From positions 1-64,000 of the forward strand of contig NZ_BAMP01000006.1 in the NCBI RefSeq assembly GCF_000615975.1: DNA of 64,000 nucleotides, read 5' to 3'. The notes beneath the pieces are model-generated. The model was not told where the DNA came from. It made no database searches and saw nothing but the letters and a program-made list of their open reading frames with translations. Source of the stretch: Nitratireductor aquibiodomus NL21 = JCM 21793 (GTDB taxonomy: Bacteria; Pseudomonadota; Alphaproteobacteria; Rhizobiales; Rhizobiaceae). Positions 39,142-46,743 of this stretch are shown piece after piece. Each line of letters opens with the position of its first letter. Position 1 is the stretch's first letter. The translations under genes and the position numbers were made by a program.

Positions 39142-39375
39142 TTAGGCGACGGCGTCTTCGATCGCGCCGCCGATAATTCCGCCAACGGAGTTTCCGACGA
39201 CACCACCGACTTCAGCCCCTGGCGCGCTTCCGAAAAAACCGCCGACGGCTCCGCCGACAACCGAACCGATGGCCGCACCAATGGTGTGGCCCAGACCCTC
39301 GGTTCCTTCGCCGCCACCGCCGAAGCTCACGGGCGCATCAATGCTGACGGTATCAATCTGAAAATCTTCAAACAT
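39142..39375 (-). CDS. Glycine-zipper peptide, candidate secreted cargo (bacteriocin-like)
   Basis: A 77-residue acidic peptide. The first 18 residues are MFEDFQIDTVSIDAPVSF; a GGGGEG stretch follows; residues about 28-70 form GxxxG-type glycine zippers (GAAIGSVVGGAVGG, GGVVGNSVGGIIGG) of the kind found in membrane-inserting bacteriocins and microcins; it ends AIEDAVA. There is no lysine and no arginine. I chose ATG 39375 because AGGGA lies nine bases upstream; ATG 39384 or ATG 39459 would give longer forms, the last adding a basic stretch with one lysine. It lies between the acyltransferase and exporter genes, 37 bases before the first possible exporter start. Secretion is inferred from context. 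Confidence 0.72.
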   Translation of the reverse strand: MFEDFQIDTVSIDAPVSFGGGGEGTEGLGHTIGAAIGSVVGGAVGGFFGSAPGAEVGGVVGNSVGGIIGGAIEDAVA

Positions 39376-39541
39376 TTCCAACATCCCTATTTCAAATGTG
39401 CTTTTGAGTATGAAGCCGGATAACCGGCGGTTTAACCGGCGAATAATATCCACCGGCATGCGCCCGATACAAAACGTGTCGAGGGCATTCGTTCCGGGCT
39501 ACGGGAGACCTGCAAAATGCCTCAGGGCCCGGTTGTTCGGC

Positions 39542-39964
39542 TCACGCGGAACTCTTCCAGTACTTGACAGTTCGAAGAGCGCCATCGGTATGTCTGCGTA
39601 CGCTGGTCGCGCGACGACCGGGGAAAATATTGCTTCTCAAATCGGCAATGATTTCGCGCGCAGTACCATAGGGAGCGATGAAGTCATTGAAGAACAGGCG
39701 GTCGCCGCATCTCCATTCGTGGAATGCGAGTGCGCGGCCGCTCTGCAAGATGGTTCGCTCGGTGCCTTCATCCAGCAGCGCCCAGCTAACGAAGCCCGTG
39801 GGGATCCCGTCCGGCGTCAGATAAAACCGCGCTTGGCCAAGATGAAGAGGCGGCAGGATTTCCACGTCGAGATAACGCACTACGGAGAAGGCGCGATGGC
39901 TCTCGGAGCGCGCGAGAAGCTCCAGGACATAGCCAATGCCGGAATATAGATCGACGGCCGTCAT
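39542..39964 (-). CDS. HlyC-family toxin-activating acyltransferase
   Basis: A 140-residue protein matching HlyC, which uses acyl-ACP to acylate internal lysines of RTX toxins in the cytoplasm. Comparison with Escherichia coli HlyC recalled from memory shows the catalytic His in SESHRAF (H23; HlyC H23 in SPLHRNW) and the catalytic Asp in GDRLFFNDFIAPYG (D94; HlyC D92 in GDRKWFIDWIAPFG), plus IPTGFVSWALL corresponding to YPVAYCSWANL. The start ATG 39964 overlaps the upstream peptidase stop by four bases; a longer reading to 40075 overlaps that gene and is rejected. No RTX toxin gene is nearby, so its substrate is open. Confidence 0.85.
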   Translation of the reverse strand: MTAVDLYSGIGYVLELLARSESHRAFSVVRYLDVEILPPLHLGQARFYLTPDGIPTGFVSWALLDEGTERTILQSGRALAFHEWRCGDRLFFNDFIAPYGTAREIIADLRSNIFPGRRATSVRRHTDGALRTVKYWKSSA

Positions 39965-41103
39965 TGCCTGATCCCCCGTGATGAAGCGGTTGGTTTCGTG
40001 TGCCGGAGCTCCATCGCGACCTGCGGACAATGATTCCCGAGAGACGCGAGCATATCCGGAAGCCGTTGCCTGCACGCTATTCGGTGCTCAAGGTGGACTG
40101 TCTCGCCCTCCCCGTTGCGCTGCCACAGCACATACCCCAGAGGCACCTGTTGACGGTCGAGCGCAAGGAAAACACTGCCGTCCTGCATGGACTGCAGCAG
40201 GCGGGCGTAGCGATCGCCAATCGAGTGATCGACGGCACCTGCATCAAGGTCCTGAAGATCGAGCAGTAGAAGGCCACCGATCTGGCGGTAAAGACTGGAG
40301 ACGGTTCCGCCCGTATCCTGCATGCCGGGCAGAACGTAGCGCTGCGGCAGAATGCACGGGCGATCGTGATAAGCTTTGAGGAGAGCCGGGGCCTGTTCGC
40401 CGCTCTTGAAGAACGCGGCGATTTTCTTTCTAGTCCATTCCTGACCAATCGATTGCGCCAGAAGACGTGCAATCGGGTAGTTCCATGCGTAATCGTAGGT
40501 GTCGCTTCCGCATTCCAGAGCGGTTCTCAGCAACTGTAGATCCGTACCGAGATAGCGAGAGTTGTCGGTTAACCAAGCAGTTTCCAGATGCGGCGATAAT
40601 GCCGGTCGAGCCTGACGCACCCAGCCCAACAGAAGCTGCTCGCCGACAAACGCACAGACTTCACGGGATAATGGCGGCATGGTCGAGCGCCCGGAGCTGA
40701 CAATCTGCAGGGCGTGGGAAAACTCATGTGCGACCGTGAGAATGTCCGAAGCTGTTCCGCGGTAGGGACAACTCACAAAGGGCAATGTCTTTCGCCCGCG
40801 GGCGCCTCGGGCGCCCCGATCGTACGTGAAGGCACGGCCATCCCTGCCCTGCTGCACTTCAAAACTTCTCGGCACCCGCGTCTGCACGAACCGAATCAAC
40901 CGTGACAGTTCGGGAATACCCGCAGTAAGCGCCTGTGCTGCCATCTCCCACGCTGCCTCACCGCTTGTTTCCGGAGGCACGCTGCGACCTGATGCCCCGG
41001 CGCCCGTCAGAAAAACCGGAATTGCATCATCACTCAGGTTTCGCCTGAGGAAGGCATCATCAACACGATTGGTTCTTAACCACTCAGAAAAAATATCAGC
41101 CAT
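39961..41103 (-). CDS. Compact M3-like metallopeptidase fused to a degenerate HlyC-like domain
   Basis: A 380-residue protein with two parts. Residues about 100-225 resemble the catalytic core of M3 oligopeptidases: PFVSCPYRGTASDILTVAHEFSH gives HEFSH (H126-H130), E155 lies 25 residues beyond H130 as in thimet oligopeptidase, and YDYAWNYPIARLLAQ resembles the M3 substrate-binding Tyr region. Typical M3 enzymes are 560-700 residues, so most of the enclosing shell is missing. Residues about 268-368 align with the neighbouring HlyC protein (LYRQIG, VPLGYVLW, CRQRLPDMLASLG) but the SxxHR motif is not kept. It is the first gene of the operon and coupled by ATGA to the HlyC gene. The protease may mature the cargo peptide; that is inference. 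Confidence 0.7.
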   Translation of the reverse strand: MADIFSEWLRTNRVDDAFLRRNLSDDAIPVFLTGAGASGRSVPPETSGEAAWEMAAQALTAGIPELSRLIRFVQTRVPRSFEVQQGRDGRAFTYDRGARGARGRKTLPFVSCPYRGTASDILTVAHEFSHALQIVSSGRSTMPPLSREVCAFVGEQLLLGWVRQARPALSPHLETAWLTDNSRYLGTDLQLLRTALECGSDTYDYAWNYPIARLLAQSIGQEWTRKKIAAFFKSGEQAPALLKAYHDRPCILPQRYVLPGMQDTGGTVSSLYRQIGGLLLLDLQDLDAGAVDHSIGDRYARLLQSMQDGSVFLALDRQQVPLGYVLWQRNGEGETVHLEHRIACRQRLPDMLASLGNHCPQVAMELRHTKPTASSRGIRQ

Positions 41104-41418
41104 GAGGAAAAGATATGATCAATATTCGTTTGTAAATTAAAAGTGAGATGCTGTTTACAGCAAATTGATCGGGAGAGATTGTGATTTTTTATGAAATAAA
41201 GTCGCCTTTTATATTAGTACCGGACGCGAAATATCATGAAAAGGCGTGCATCTTGCCGATCCGACTTCGCCGTCCGACGCAGTTTCGCGGCTTTCCCCGC
41301 TGCGCCTCAATGTCCGCCATGAGACGTGTGATTGTGCTTGCGTCCCCGGTTTCGTTGCATATATACGGGCACACTCCTGAATGATCAGGTTGAGCATCTG
41401 CTGGTTGGAGAGGACGCC
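41104..41418. promoter_or_regulatory. Divergent control region, peptidase operon / speD
   Basis: These 315 bases separate the leftward secretion operon from rightward speDE. The first 130 bases are visibly AT-rich compared with the surroundings and contain the dyad GCTGT-TT-ACAGC at 41150-41161, a candidate operator. I found no tRNA or small RNA and no supported short gene. Exact promoters could not be fixed by eye. Confidence 0.45.
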
Positions 41419-41898
41419 ATGTCTCAAGACGCCCTTTTCCAATTGGGGATGGATTCAGTTGTACTGAACACCGCCCAAAAGGAAGAAAGCATCACCGCGC
41501 AGCCCGCATCTGCGGCTTGCGACGACAAGGATCACTTTATCGAGAAGGACGGCGTTCTTTGCGCCGGTTCGCATCTCATCGTGGATCTGTTCGAGGCCGA
41601 GCGCCTGGACGATCTGCCTTACATTCAAAAGACGCTGATCGACTGTGTGAACGCAGCCGGTGCCACTCTTTTGCATATCCATCTGCACCCATTCGAGCCG
41701 AATGGCGGGATAAGCGGCGTTGCCGTTCTGGCCGAAAGCCATATCTCGATCCATTCCTGGCCCGAGAGGCAATATGCGGCGCTGGACATTTTTATGTGCG
41801 GCGACGCACAGCCGGAACGCTGCATCGATGTGCTGAAGGAAGCATTCGCGCCCGGCCGGATGGACGTGAACGAGCTGCTTCGGGGACGAAACGCGTGA
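41419..41898 (+). CDS. speD: S-adenosylmethionine decarboxylase proenzyme
   Basis: A 159-residue class 1 prokaryotic AdoMet decarboxylase, which supplies the aminopropyl donor for spermidine. The proenzyme cuts itself between E106 and S107 in LAESHISIHSWPE, turning the serine into a pyruvoyl group. GATLLHIHLHPFEPNGGISG and the catalytic Cys region DIFMCGD are present. I chose ATG 41419, eight bases after GGAGAGG; the frame extends to 41332 without conservation. An N-terminal extension of about 35 residues precedes the core. Its stop overlaps the speE start. Confidence 0.93.
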   Translation: MSQDALFQLGMDSVVLNTAQKEESITAQPASAACDDKDHFIEKDGVLCAGSHLIVDLFEAERLDDLPYIQKTLIDCVNAAGATLLHIHLHPFEPNGGISGVAVLAESHISIHSWPERQYAALDIFMCGDAQPERCIDVLKEAFAPGRMDVNELLRGRNA

Positions 41899-42758
41899 GC
41901 GGGCGCAAGACCATCTCGGAAACCCTGCATGACGGCGTCGGCATGGTTTTCGATGCCGAGGAAGTGCTTTACGAAGAGGGAACGGGACATCATCAGCTCA
42001 CGCTGATCCGAAACCCTGTCTTCGGCAAGGTTCTGGTGCTCGATGGTGCTGTGCAGGTTACCAGTCGTGACGAGTTCATCTATCATGAGATGCTTGCGCA
42101 CGTGCCGCTTGCCGCGCACGAAAGCCCCGCCGATGTGCTGATCATCGGCGGCGGCGATTGCGGCCTCGCGGAGGAGGTGCTGAAGCACAGGCGTGTCGGC
42201 ACCCTCACCCAGGTGGAGATCGACGCGTCCGTCCTTGACTTCTCACGCGAGCATTTTGCCGACTTCAACGCACCCGTTTTCGACGACCCGCGTTTCAGGG
42301 TCGAGATCGCCGACGGGGCGGTTTTTGCTGCGGAAACAGACAGGCGATTCGATGTCATTCTCGTCGATTCAACGGATCCCACCGGCCCCGGCGCGGTTTT
42401 GTTTACGACCGAGTTCTACAGGAGCCTGAAACGCATCCTGCGCCCGGGCGGCATCGTGGTTTCGCAGAATGGCGTCCCTTTTCTGCAGCCCGACGAGTTT
42501 TCGAAGGCCATGAAGGGGCTGTCCTCGGTGTTTGGGACTGCTACCTGTTACCTCGTCTCCGTCCCCACCTATTTCGGCGGGCACATGACGCTCGGCTGGT
42601 CGACTGACAATCCCGCCTCTCTCGCAGTCAGCGAGGAGACGCTTGCAGAACGTATGTCGGGAATTGAAACACGGTACTACACGCCTGCCCACCACAGGGC
42701 AGCCTTCGCCCTTCCGCGTTTCATCGAAACGCTGCTGGAGAACGCCGTGAAGCCTTGA
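41895..42758 (+). CDS. speE: Spermidine synthase (polyamine aminopropyltransferase)
   Basis: A 287-residue enzyme that moves the aminopropyl group from decarboxylated AdoMet to putrescine. The N-terminal beta-barrel contains GKVLVLDGAVQVTSRDEFIYHEML, and the Rossmann domain has VLIIGGGDCGLAEEVLKH followed by VEIDASVLDFSREHF and VDSTDPTGPG, the substrate-binding DxxDP-like loop. The GGGDGG motif is GGGDCG here, a small deviation. GTG at 41895 overlaps the speD stop by four bases, so speDE is an operon. It ends at a strong terminator hairpin. Confidence 0.95.
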   Translation: MSGRKTISETLHDGVGMVFDAEEVLYEEGTGHHQLTLIRNPVFGKVLVLDGAVQVTSRDEFIYHEMLAHVPLAAHESPADVLIIGGGDCGLAEEVLKHRRVGTLTQVEIDASVLDFSREHFADFNAPVFDDPRFRVEIADGAVFAAETDRRFDVILVDSTDPTGPGAVLFTTEFYRSLKRILRPGGIVVSQNGVPFLQPDEFSKAMKGLSSVFGTATCYLVSVPTYFGGHMTLGWSTDNPASLAVSEETLAERMSGIETRYYTPAHHRAAFALPRFIETLLENAVKP

Positions 42759-42761
42759 GAT

Positions 42762-42784
42762 ATGGGCCCAAGGGCCCATTTCCG
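42762..42784 (+). terminator. Hairpin terminator after speDE
   Basis: ATGGGCCC-AA-GGGCCCAT forms a near-perfect palindrome four bases after the speE stop, followed by TTTCC. On the other strand it is 72 bases beyond the glutathione transferase stop, so it could serve both directions. Confidence 0.6.
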
Positions 42785-42851
42785 CTTCTCACTCCATCTG
42801 CCACCGGCAGTCTCATCCGGAAGTCCGCATTCCACCTTTCCGCCGGTTTCT

Positions 42852-43487
42852 CTATGCCTGCTGACCGGAGAAGAACGGCACGCTGGAGGCAAGTTCCGCG
42901 TCCAGCTCTTGTGCCCTGCGATAGGCGGGCCTCGTTTCCACCCGCGCCAGATAGTCCTTGAAGACAGGCTTTTCGGGCAGAGCGCGCAGGATGTTCATGG
43001 TGTAATTGATCCCGGATGCGAGCTGTGTATCGGCAGCGGTGAAACGCGCGCCTGCCGCATAGGAATTGTTTGCAAGCCGCAGTTCGACGTAAGCCAGCAT
43101 GTCGGCGAAGGTGCCAAACGGGTATTCGTTGCTCTCATATTTCAGCCCCTGCACATGTGCGCAGATGGCAGGATCAAAAACGGCATCACAATAGACCAGA
43201 GCCGCCAGATAGGCCGCCCGATCCGCGTCATTGACCGCGGGTGCCAGTCCAGCCTGCGAATACCGGTCGGCAAGATAGATGGTGATGGCGGCGCGTTCGG
43301 TCACCACCTGTCCGTCATGGACAATGGCCGGAACTTTCTTGCTGGGCTGAATGGAACGATAGCTCTCCGGCACACCGCCGCGAGCGCGAATGTCGATCAT
43401 CTCCAGTTCATAGGGAACCCGCAACTCCTCCAGGAGCCAGAGGATGCTTGATGAGCGCGACCAGGGTGCATGATAGAAAGTCAACAT
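42852..43487 (-). CDS. Glutathione S-transferase family protein
   Basis: A 211-residue GST. The thioredoxin-like N-domain starts MLTFYHAPWSRSSSI, with the Ser at about position 10-13 as likely glutathione-activating residue and PSKKVPAIV then TERAAITIYLAD carrying the cis-Pro and the Glu/Ser glutathione site. The helical C-domain (about 90-205) includes FTAADTQLASGINY, with the N-capping box. I chose ATG 43487 with AGGAGA upstream. The electrophilic substrate is unknown; it sits alone between two terminators. Confidence 0.88.
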   Translation of the reverse strand: MLTFYHAPWSRSSSILWLLEELRVPYELEMIDIRARGGVPESYRSIQPSKKVPAIVHDGQVVTERAAITIYLADRYSQAGLAPAVNDADRAAYLAALVYCDAVFDPAICAHVQGLKYESNEYPFGTFADMLAYVELRLANNSYAAGARFTAADTQLASGINYTMNILRALPEKPVFKDYLARVETRPAYRRAQELDAELASSVPFFSGQQA

Positions 43488-43576
43488 CGGGTTTTCTCCT
43501 ACTCGATGCCGCACTCTATCAAGCCCCTCCTGACAGGATACCGTCAGCATGCTCCGGTATTCATCCCCGCAGATGC

Positions 43577-43602
43577 AAAAAGGCGGCCGAAGCCGCCTTT
43601 TC
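43577..43602 (-). terminator. Bidirectional intrinsic terminator
   Basis: AAAAAGGCGGC-CGAA-GCCGCCTTTT: a 6 bp GC stem with a tetraloop flanked by A and T runs, working in either direction. It lies 24 bases after the stop of the BMP-family binding protein gene and ends that ABC operon. Confidence 0.85.
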
Positions 43603-43625
43603 CGAGAATGTGAATACCGTCAAGA

Positions 43626-44702
43626 TCAGTTCGGCAGCTTGTCGTCGATGCCCTTGATATAGAAGTTCATGCGAAGGACTTCGCCGTCGGGTGCAACCTG
43701 GCCTTCCTCGAGCCAAAGCGTGCCATCCTGCTTGTAGACAGGGCCGGTGAACGGGTTGAAGTTTTCATCCTTGATTTTGGCCTCGATGGCCTCGGCAGCC
43801 GCCTTCACATCGTCGGGCATGTTCGTGTAGGGCGCCATGACGACGTGGCCGTCCTTCATGCCACCCCAGACATCCTGCTGCTCCCACGTACCGTCCATCA
43901 CGGCCTGGACGCGCTCGATGTAATACGGACCCCAGTCATCGACGATGGATGTCAGCTGGGTCTCAGGCGCAAACTTGATCATGTCGGAGGCCTGGCCGAA
44001 ACCCTTGATGCCGCGATCGGCAGCGACCTGCAGCGGCGCCGTGGAATCGGTGTGCTGCGTGATGATGTCGACGCCCTGATCGAGCAGCGCCTTGGCTGCG
44101 TCGGCTTCCTTGCCGGCGTCAAACCAGGTGTTGGCCCAGACGATCTTGACCTGGAAATCCGGATTGACCGACTGCGCGCCGAGCATAAAGGCGTTGATGC
44201 CCATCACCACTTCGGGAATCGGGAAGGAGGCGATATAGCCGGCCACGCCCTTCTCCGACATTTTTGCAGCGATCACGCCCTGCACATAGCGGCCTTCGTG
44301 AAAGCGCGAATTGAAGGTTGCCACATTGGGGTGATCGCGCTTGAAGCCGGTTGCGTGCTCGAACTTGATGTCGGGGAACTTCGCGGCGACCTTCTGCACC
44401 GGATCCATGAAGCCGAACGAGGTGGCGAAGATGATGTCGCACCCCGAGCGGGCAAAACGCTCCAGCGCGCGCTCGGCATCCGCCCCTTCCGGGACGCTTT
44501 CGAGATAGGCCGTCTCGACCTTGTCGCCAAAATGCTCCTCGACATCGAGCAGGCCCTGATGATGCTGGTAGGAATAGCCGAAATCGCCAATGGGGCCGAC
44601 ATAGATCCAGCAGGCCTTGGTCTTGTCCTGCGCCGCGGCGGGCGCCGCACCGTAGGCGATGGCCGCAGCACCTGCGGCAAGAGCCATAACGAGTTTCTTC
44701 AT
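43626..44702 (-). CDS. BMP-family ABC transporter substrate-binding protein
   Basis: A 358-residue periplasmic binding protein of the BMP/PnrA family, which usually binds purine nucleosides. The signal peptide MKKLVMALAAGAAAIAYGAA ends at PAAAQ. Mature features include YVGPIGDFGYSYQHHQG, ATSFGFMDP and GVAGYIASFPIPEVVMG. I chose ATG 44702; upstream in-frame codons are not a signal sequence. It is the last gene of a four-gene importer operon (ATPase, two permeases, binding protein). Some BMP members bind other ligands, so nucleoside is the likeliest but unproven substrate. Confidence 0.9.
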   Translation of the reverse strand: MKKLVMALAAGAAAIAYGAAPAAAQDKTKACWIYVGPIGDFGYSYQHHQGLLDVEEHFGDKVETAYLESVPEGADAERALERFARSGCDIIFATSFGFMDPVQKVAAKFPDIKFEHATGFKRDHPNVATFNSRFHEGRYVQGVIAAKMSEKGVAGYIASFPIPEVVMGINAFMLGAQSVNPDFQVKIVWANTWFDAGKEADAAKALLDQGVDIITQHTDSTAPLQVAADRGIKGFGQASDMIKFAPETQLTSIVDDWGPYYIERVQAVMDGTWEQQDVWGGMKDGHVVMAPYTNMPDDVKAAAEAIEAKIKDENFNPFTGPVYKQDGTLWLEEGQVAPDGEVLRMNFYIKGIDDKLPN

Positions 44703-44736
44703 TGTTGACGTCCTCTCTGTTGTCTGAGTGCGGGGC

Positions 44737-45650
44737 TTATCTGGCAGGCACAAAGGGCCGGCCGAGGCATGCGGGCGTGTTGACCATCGTCAGGCGCCGG
44801 TTTCGCGAGATTAGTACAAGAACGGCGATGGTCGCCAGATAGGGCAATGCGGACAGGAACTGTGAAGGCACGGAAACACCGATCACCTGTGCATGCAGCT
44901 GGCCGATTGAGACGGCGCCGAAGAGATAGGCTCCGGCCAGAACGCGCCACGGTCGCCACGATGCGAACACCACCAGCGCCAGCGCGATCCAGCCACGGCC
45001 GGCTGTCATGTTCTCGATCCATTGCGGCGTATAGACGAGCGAGAGATACGCGCCCGCGAGCCCGGCGCACGCACCGCCGAAGACGACCGCCGCATAGCGC
45101 ACGGCGATCACCCTGATGCCGAGCGCATGGGCGGAATCGTGATTGTCCCCCACAGACCGCAGCGTAAGACCCGCGCGGGTGCTGAAGAGAAAATAGCTGA
45201 CGCCGATGACCAGCAGGATCGAAATATAAAAGAGCGGGGCCTGCGCGAAGAGAAAGCGGCCGACCACGGGCAGATCGGACAGGACCGGAATGACAAGCGG
45301 TGTCATCCTGACACCGGGCAAACCGATGAACGCCTCGCCGATCATGCCGGAAACACCAAGCCCCAACAGCGTCAGCGCCAGACCGGTCGCCACCTGATTG
45401 GTCACGAGCGAGAGCGTCAGGAACCCAAAGAGGAGGGCGAAGGCTGCGCCGACCAGAACGGCCGCGAACACGCCGAGCAGGGGGAACCGGTGGTTATGGC
45501 GACGCCGAATCCTGTCACGGCGCCCATCACCATCATCCCCTCGACGCCGAGATTGAGAACGCCGGAACGCTCCACCACCAGCTCGCCCATTGCGGCGATC
45601 AAAAGCGGTGTTGCCGCTGTGGCAATGGTGATCAGAACGGATTCAAGCAT
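44737..45650 (-). CDS. ABC transporter permease (nucleoside/BMP type), interrupted by one frameshift
   Basis: The N-terminus reads MLESVLITIATAATPLLIAA and GVLNLGVEGMMVMGAVTGF, the conserved start of the second permease in BMP importers. The frame is lost at the GGGGG of 45480-45484 (plus strand) and resumes as LLGVFAAVLVGAAFALLFG with the EAA-like loop and remaining membrane helices. Adding one base gives ITTGSPLLGVFAAV and a 304-residue protein. It overlaps the first permease gene by eight bases and precedes the binding protein by 34 bases. Confidence 0.9.
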
Positions 45651-46743
45651 GTTTCGCGGCCTCCCCGCCCCGCAAGGCGCGTCCGGCGAGCCGGACCCGG
45701 TAGTGGATCAGCATGTCGCAGCCGAGCACGAAGAAAAGCAGCATGCCCTGAAATGCACGGGCGGCCTTGTCGGATAGCCCGAGTGAAATCTGCGCGGCCT
45801 CGCCGCCAAGATAGGAGAGCGCGAGCACGAAGCCTGCCGCCACGATGCCCAGCGGATTGAGTCGCCCAAGGAAGGCGACGATGATTGCGGTGAACCCGTA
45901 GCCGGGTGAGATGGAGGGCTGGAGCTGACCGATCGCACCTGCGACCTCGGAGATGCCGGCAAGGCCGGCAAGGCCGCCGGAGATGAGAAAGGCCATCATG
46001 ACCATGCGCGACGAGCTGAAGCCGGCAAACCGCCCTGCCCTTGGACTTTGGCCCAGGACGCGGATTTCAAATCCCTTGCGGGTCTTGCGCAGGACGAACC
46101 ACAGGATCAGGGCCGCAAGAACGGCAAAGACGATGCCCCAGTTGGCCCTGCCGGCCGAAGGCATCAGTTCGGGCAGAATGGCGAAAGCGTGAAAATCGCG
46201 CGTCTCGGGGAAGTTCATTCCGCCCGGATCGCGCCATGGACCGCGCACGATCCAGTCCAGAAAGAGCTGCCCCACATAGACCAGCATAAGGCTTGTCAGA
46301 ATCTCGTTGGTGTTGAAACGGGCCTTGAGGAAGGCGGGCACGGCCGCATAGGCAGCGCCGCCCGCCATGCCCATGGCGAGCATCAGGGGCAGAACGAGCC
46401 AGTTCTGAAAATCGGGAAACACCACGGGCAGGATGCTCCCAGCTATTGCGCCGGCTATGAACTGCCCCTCGGCACCGATGTTCCAGTTGTTGGACAGGAA
46501 ACAGACCGACAGGCCGACGGCGATCAGGATCAGTGGTGCCGCCTTGATCGCGAGCTCATGGAGCGACCATGTCTCGCGCAGCGGATCGATGAAATAGTAG
46601 TAGAGCGCATCGAGCGGGTTCTTGCCAAGAATGGAGAACATGATCGCGCCGGCAATCATGGTAAGCACCAGGGCGATCAGCGGCGAGATGGCGCTGAAGA
46701 GAACGGAGTGCTGCGGACGCTTGACGAGTTCCAGTCGCATCAT
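45643..46743 (-). CDS. ABC transporter permease (nucleoside/BMP type)
   Basis: A 366-residue inner-membrane permease with about nine membrane segments. LGLSVCFLSNNWNIGAEGQF (about residues 77-96), NTNEILTSLMLVYVG and the cytoplasmic RVLGQSPRAGRFAGFSSSR coupling loop are typical of YufP-type first permeases. It overlaps the ATPase gene stop by four bases and the second permease start by eight, showing tight operon structure. Intact, unlike the second permease. Confidence 0.92.
   Translation of the reverse strand: MMRLELVKRPQHSVLFSAISPLIALVLTMIAGAIMFSILGKNPLDALYYYFIDPLRETWSLHELAIKAAPLILIAVGLSVCFLSNNWNIGAEGQFIAGAIAGSILPVVFPDFQNWLVLPLMLAMGMAGGAAYAAVPAFLKARFNTNEILTSLMLVYVGQLFLDWIVRGPWRDPGGMNFPETRDFHAFAILPELMPSAGRANWGIVFAVLAALILWFVLRKTRKGFEIRVLGQSPRAGRFAGFSSSRMVMMAFLISGGLAGLAGISEVAGAIGQLQPSISPGYGFTAIIVAFLGRLNPLGIVAAGFVLALSYLGGEAAQISLGLSDKAARAFQGMLLFFVLGCDMLIHYRVRLAGRALRGGEAAKHA

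Noticed and set aside
39126-39317. 63-codon minus-strand frame overlapping the glycine-zipper peptide
   Set aside because: It is a shifted reading of the same GC-rich segment, lacks a ribosome-binding site and has no zipper or leader pattern.
41209-41442. 77-codon minus-strand frame as a second small peptide of the secretion operon
   Set aside because: It is antisense to the speD leader and start, has no glycine zipper or ribosome-binding site, and contains scattered charged residues without pattern.
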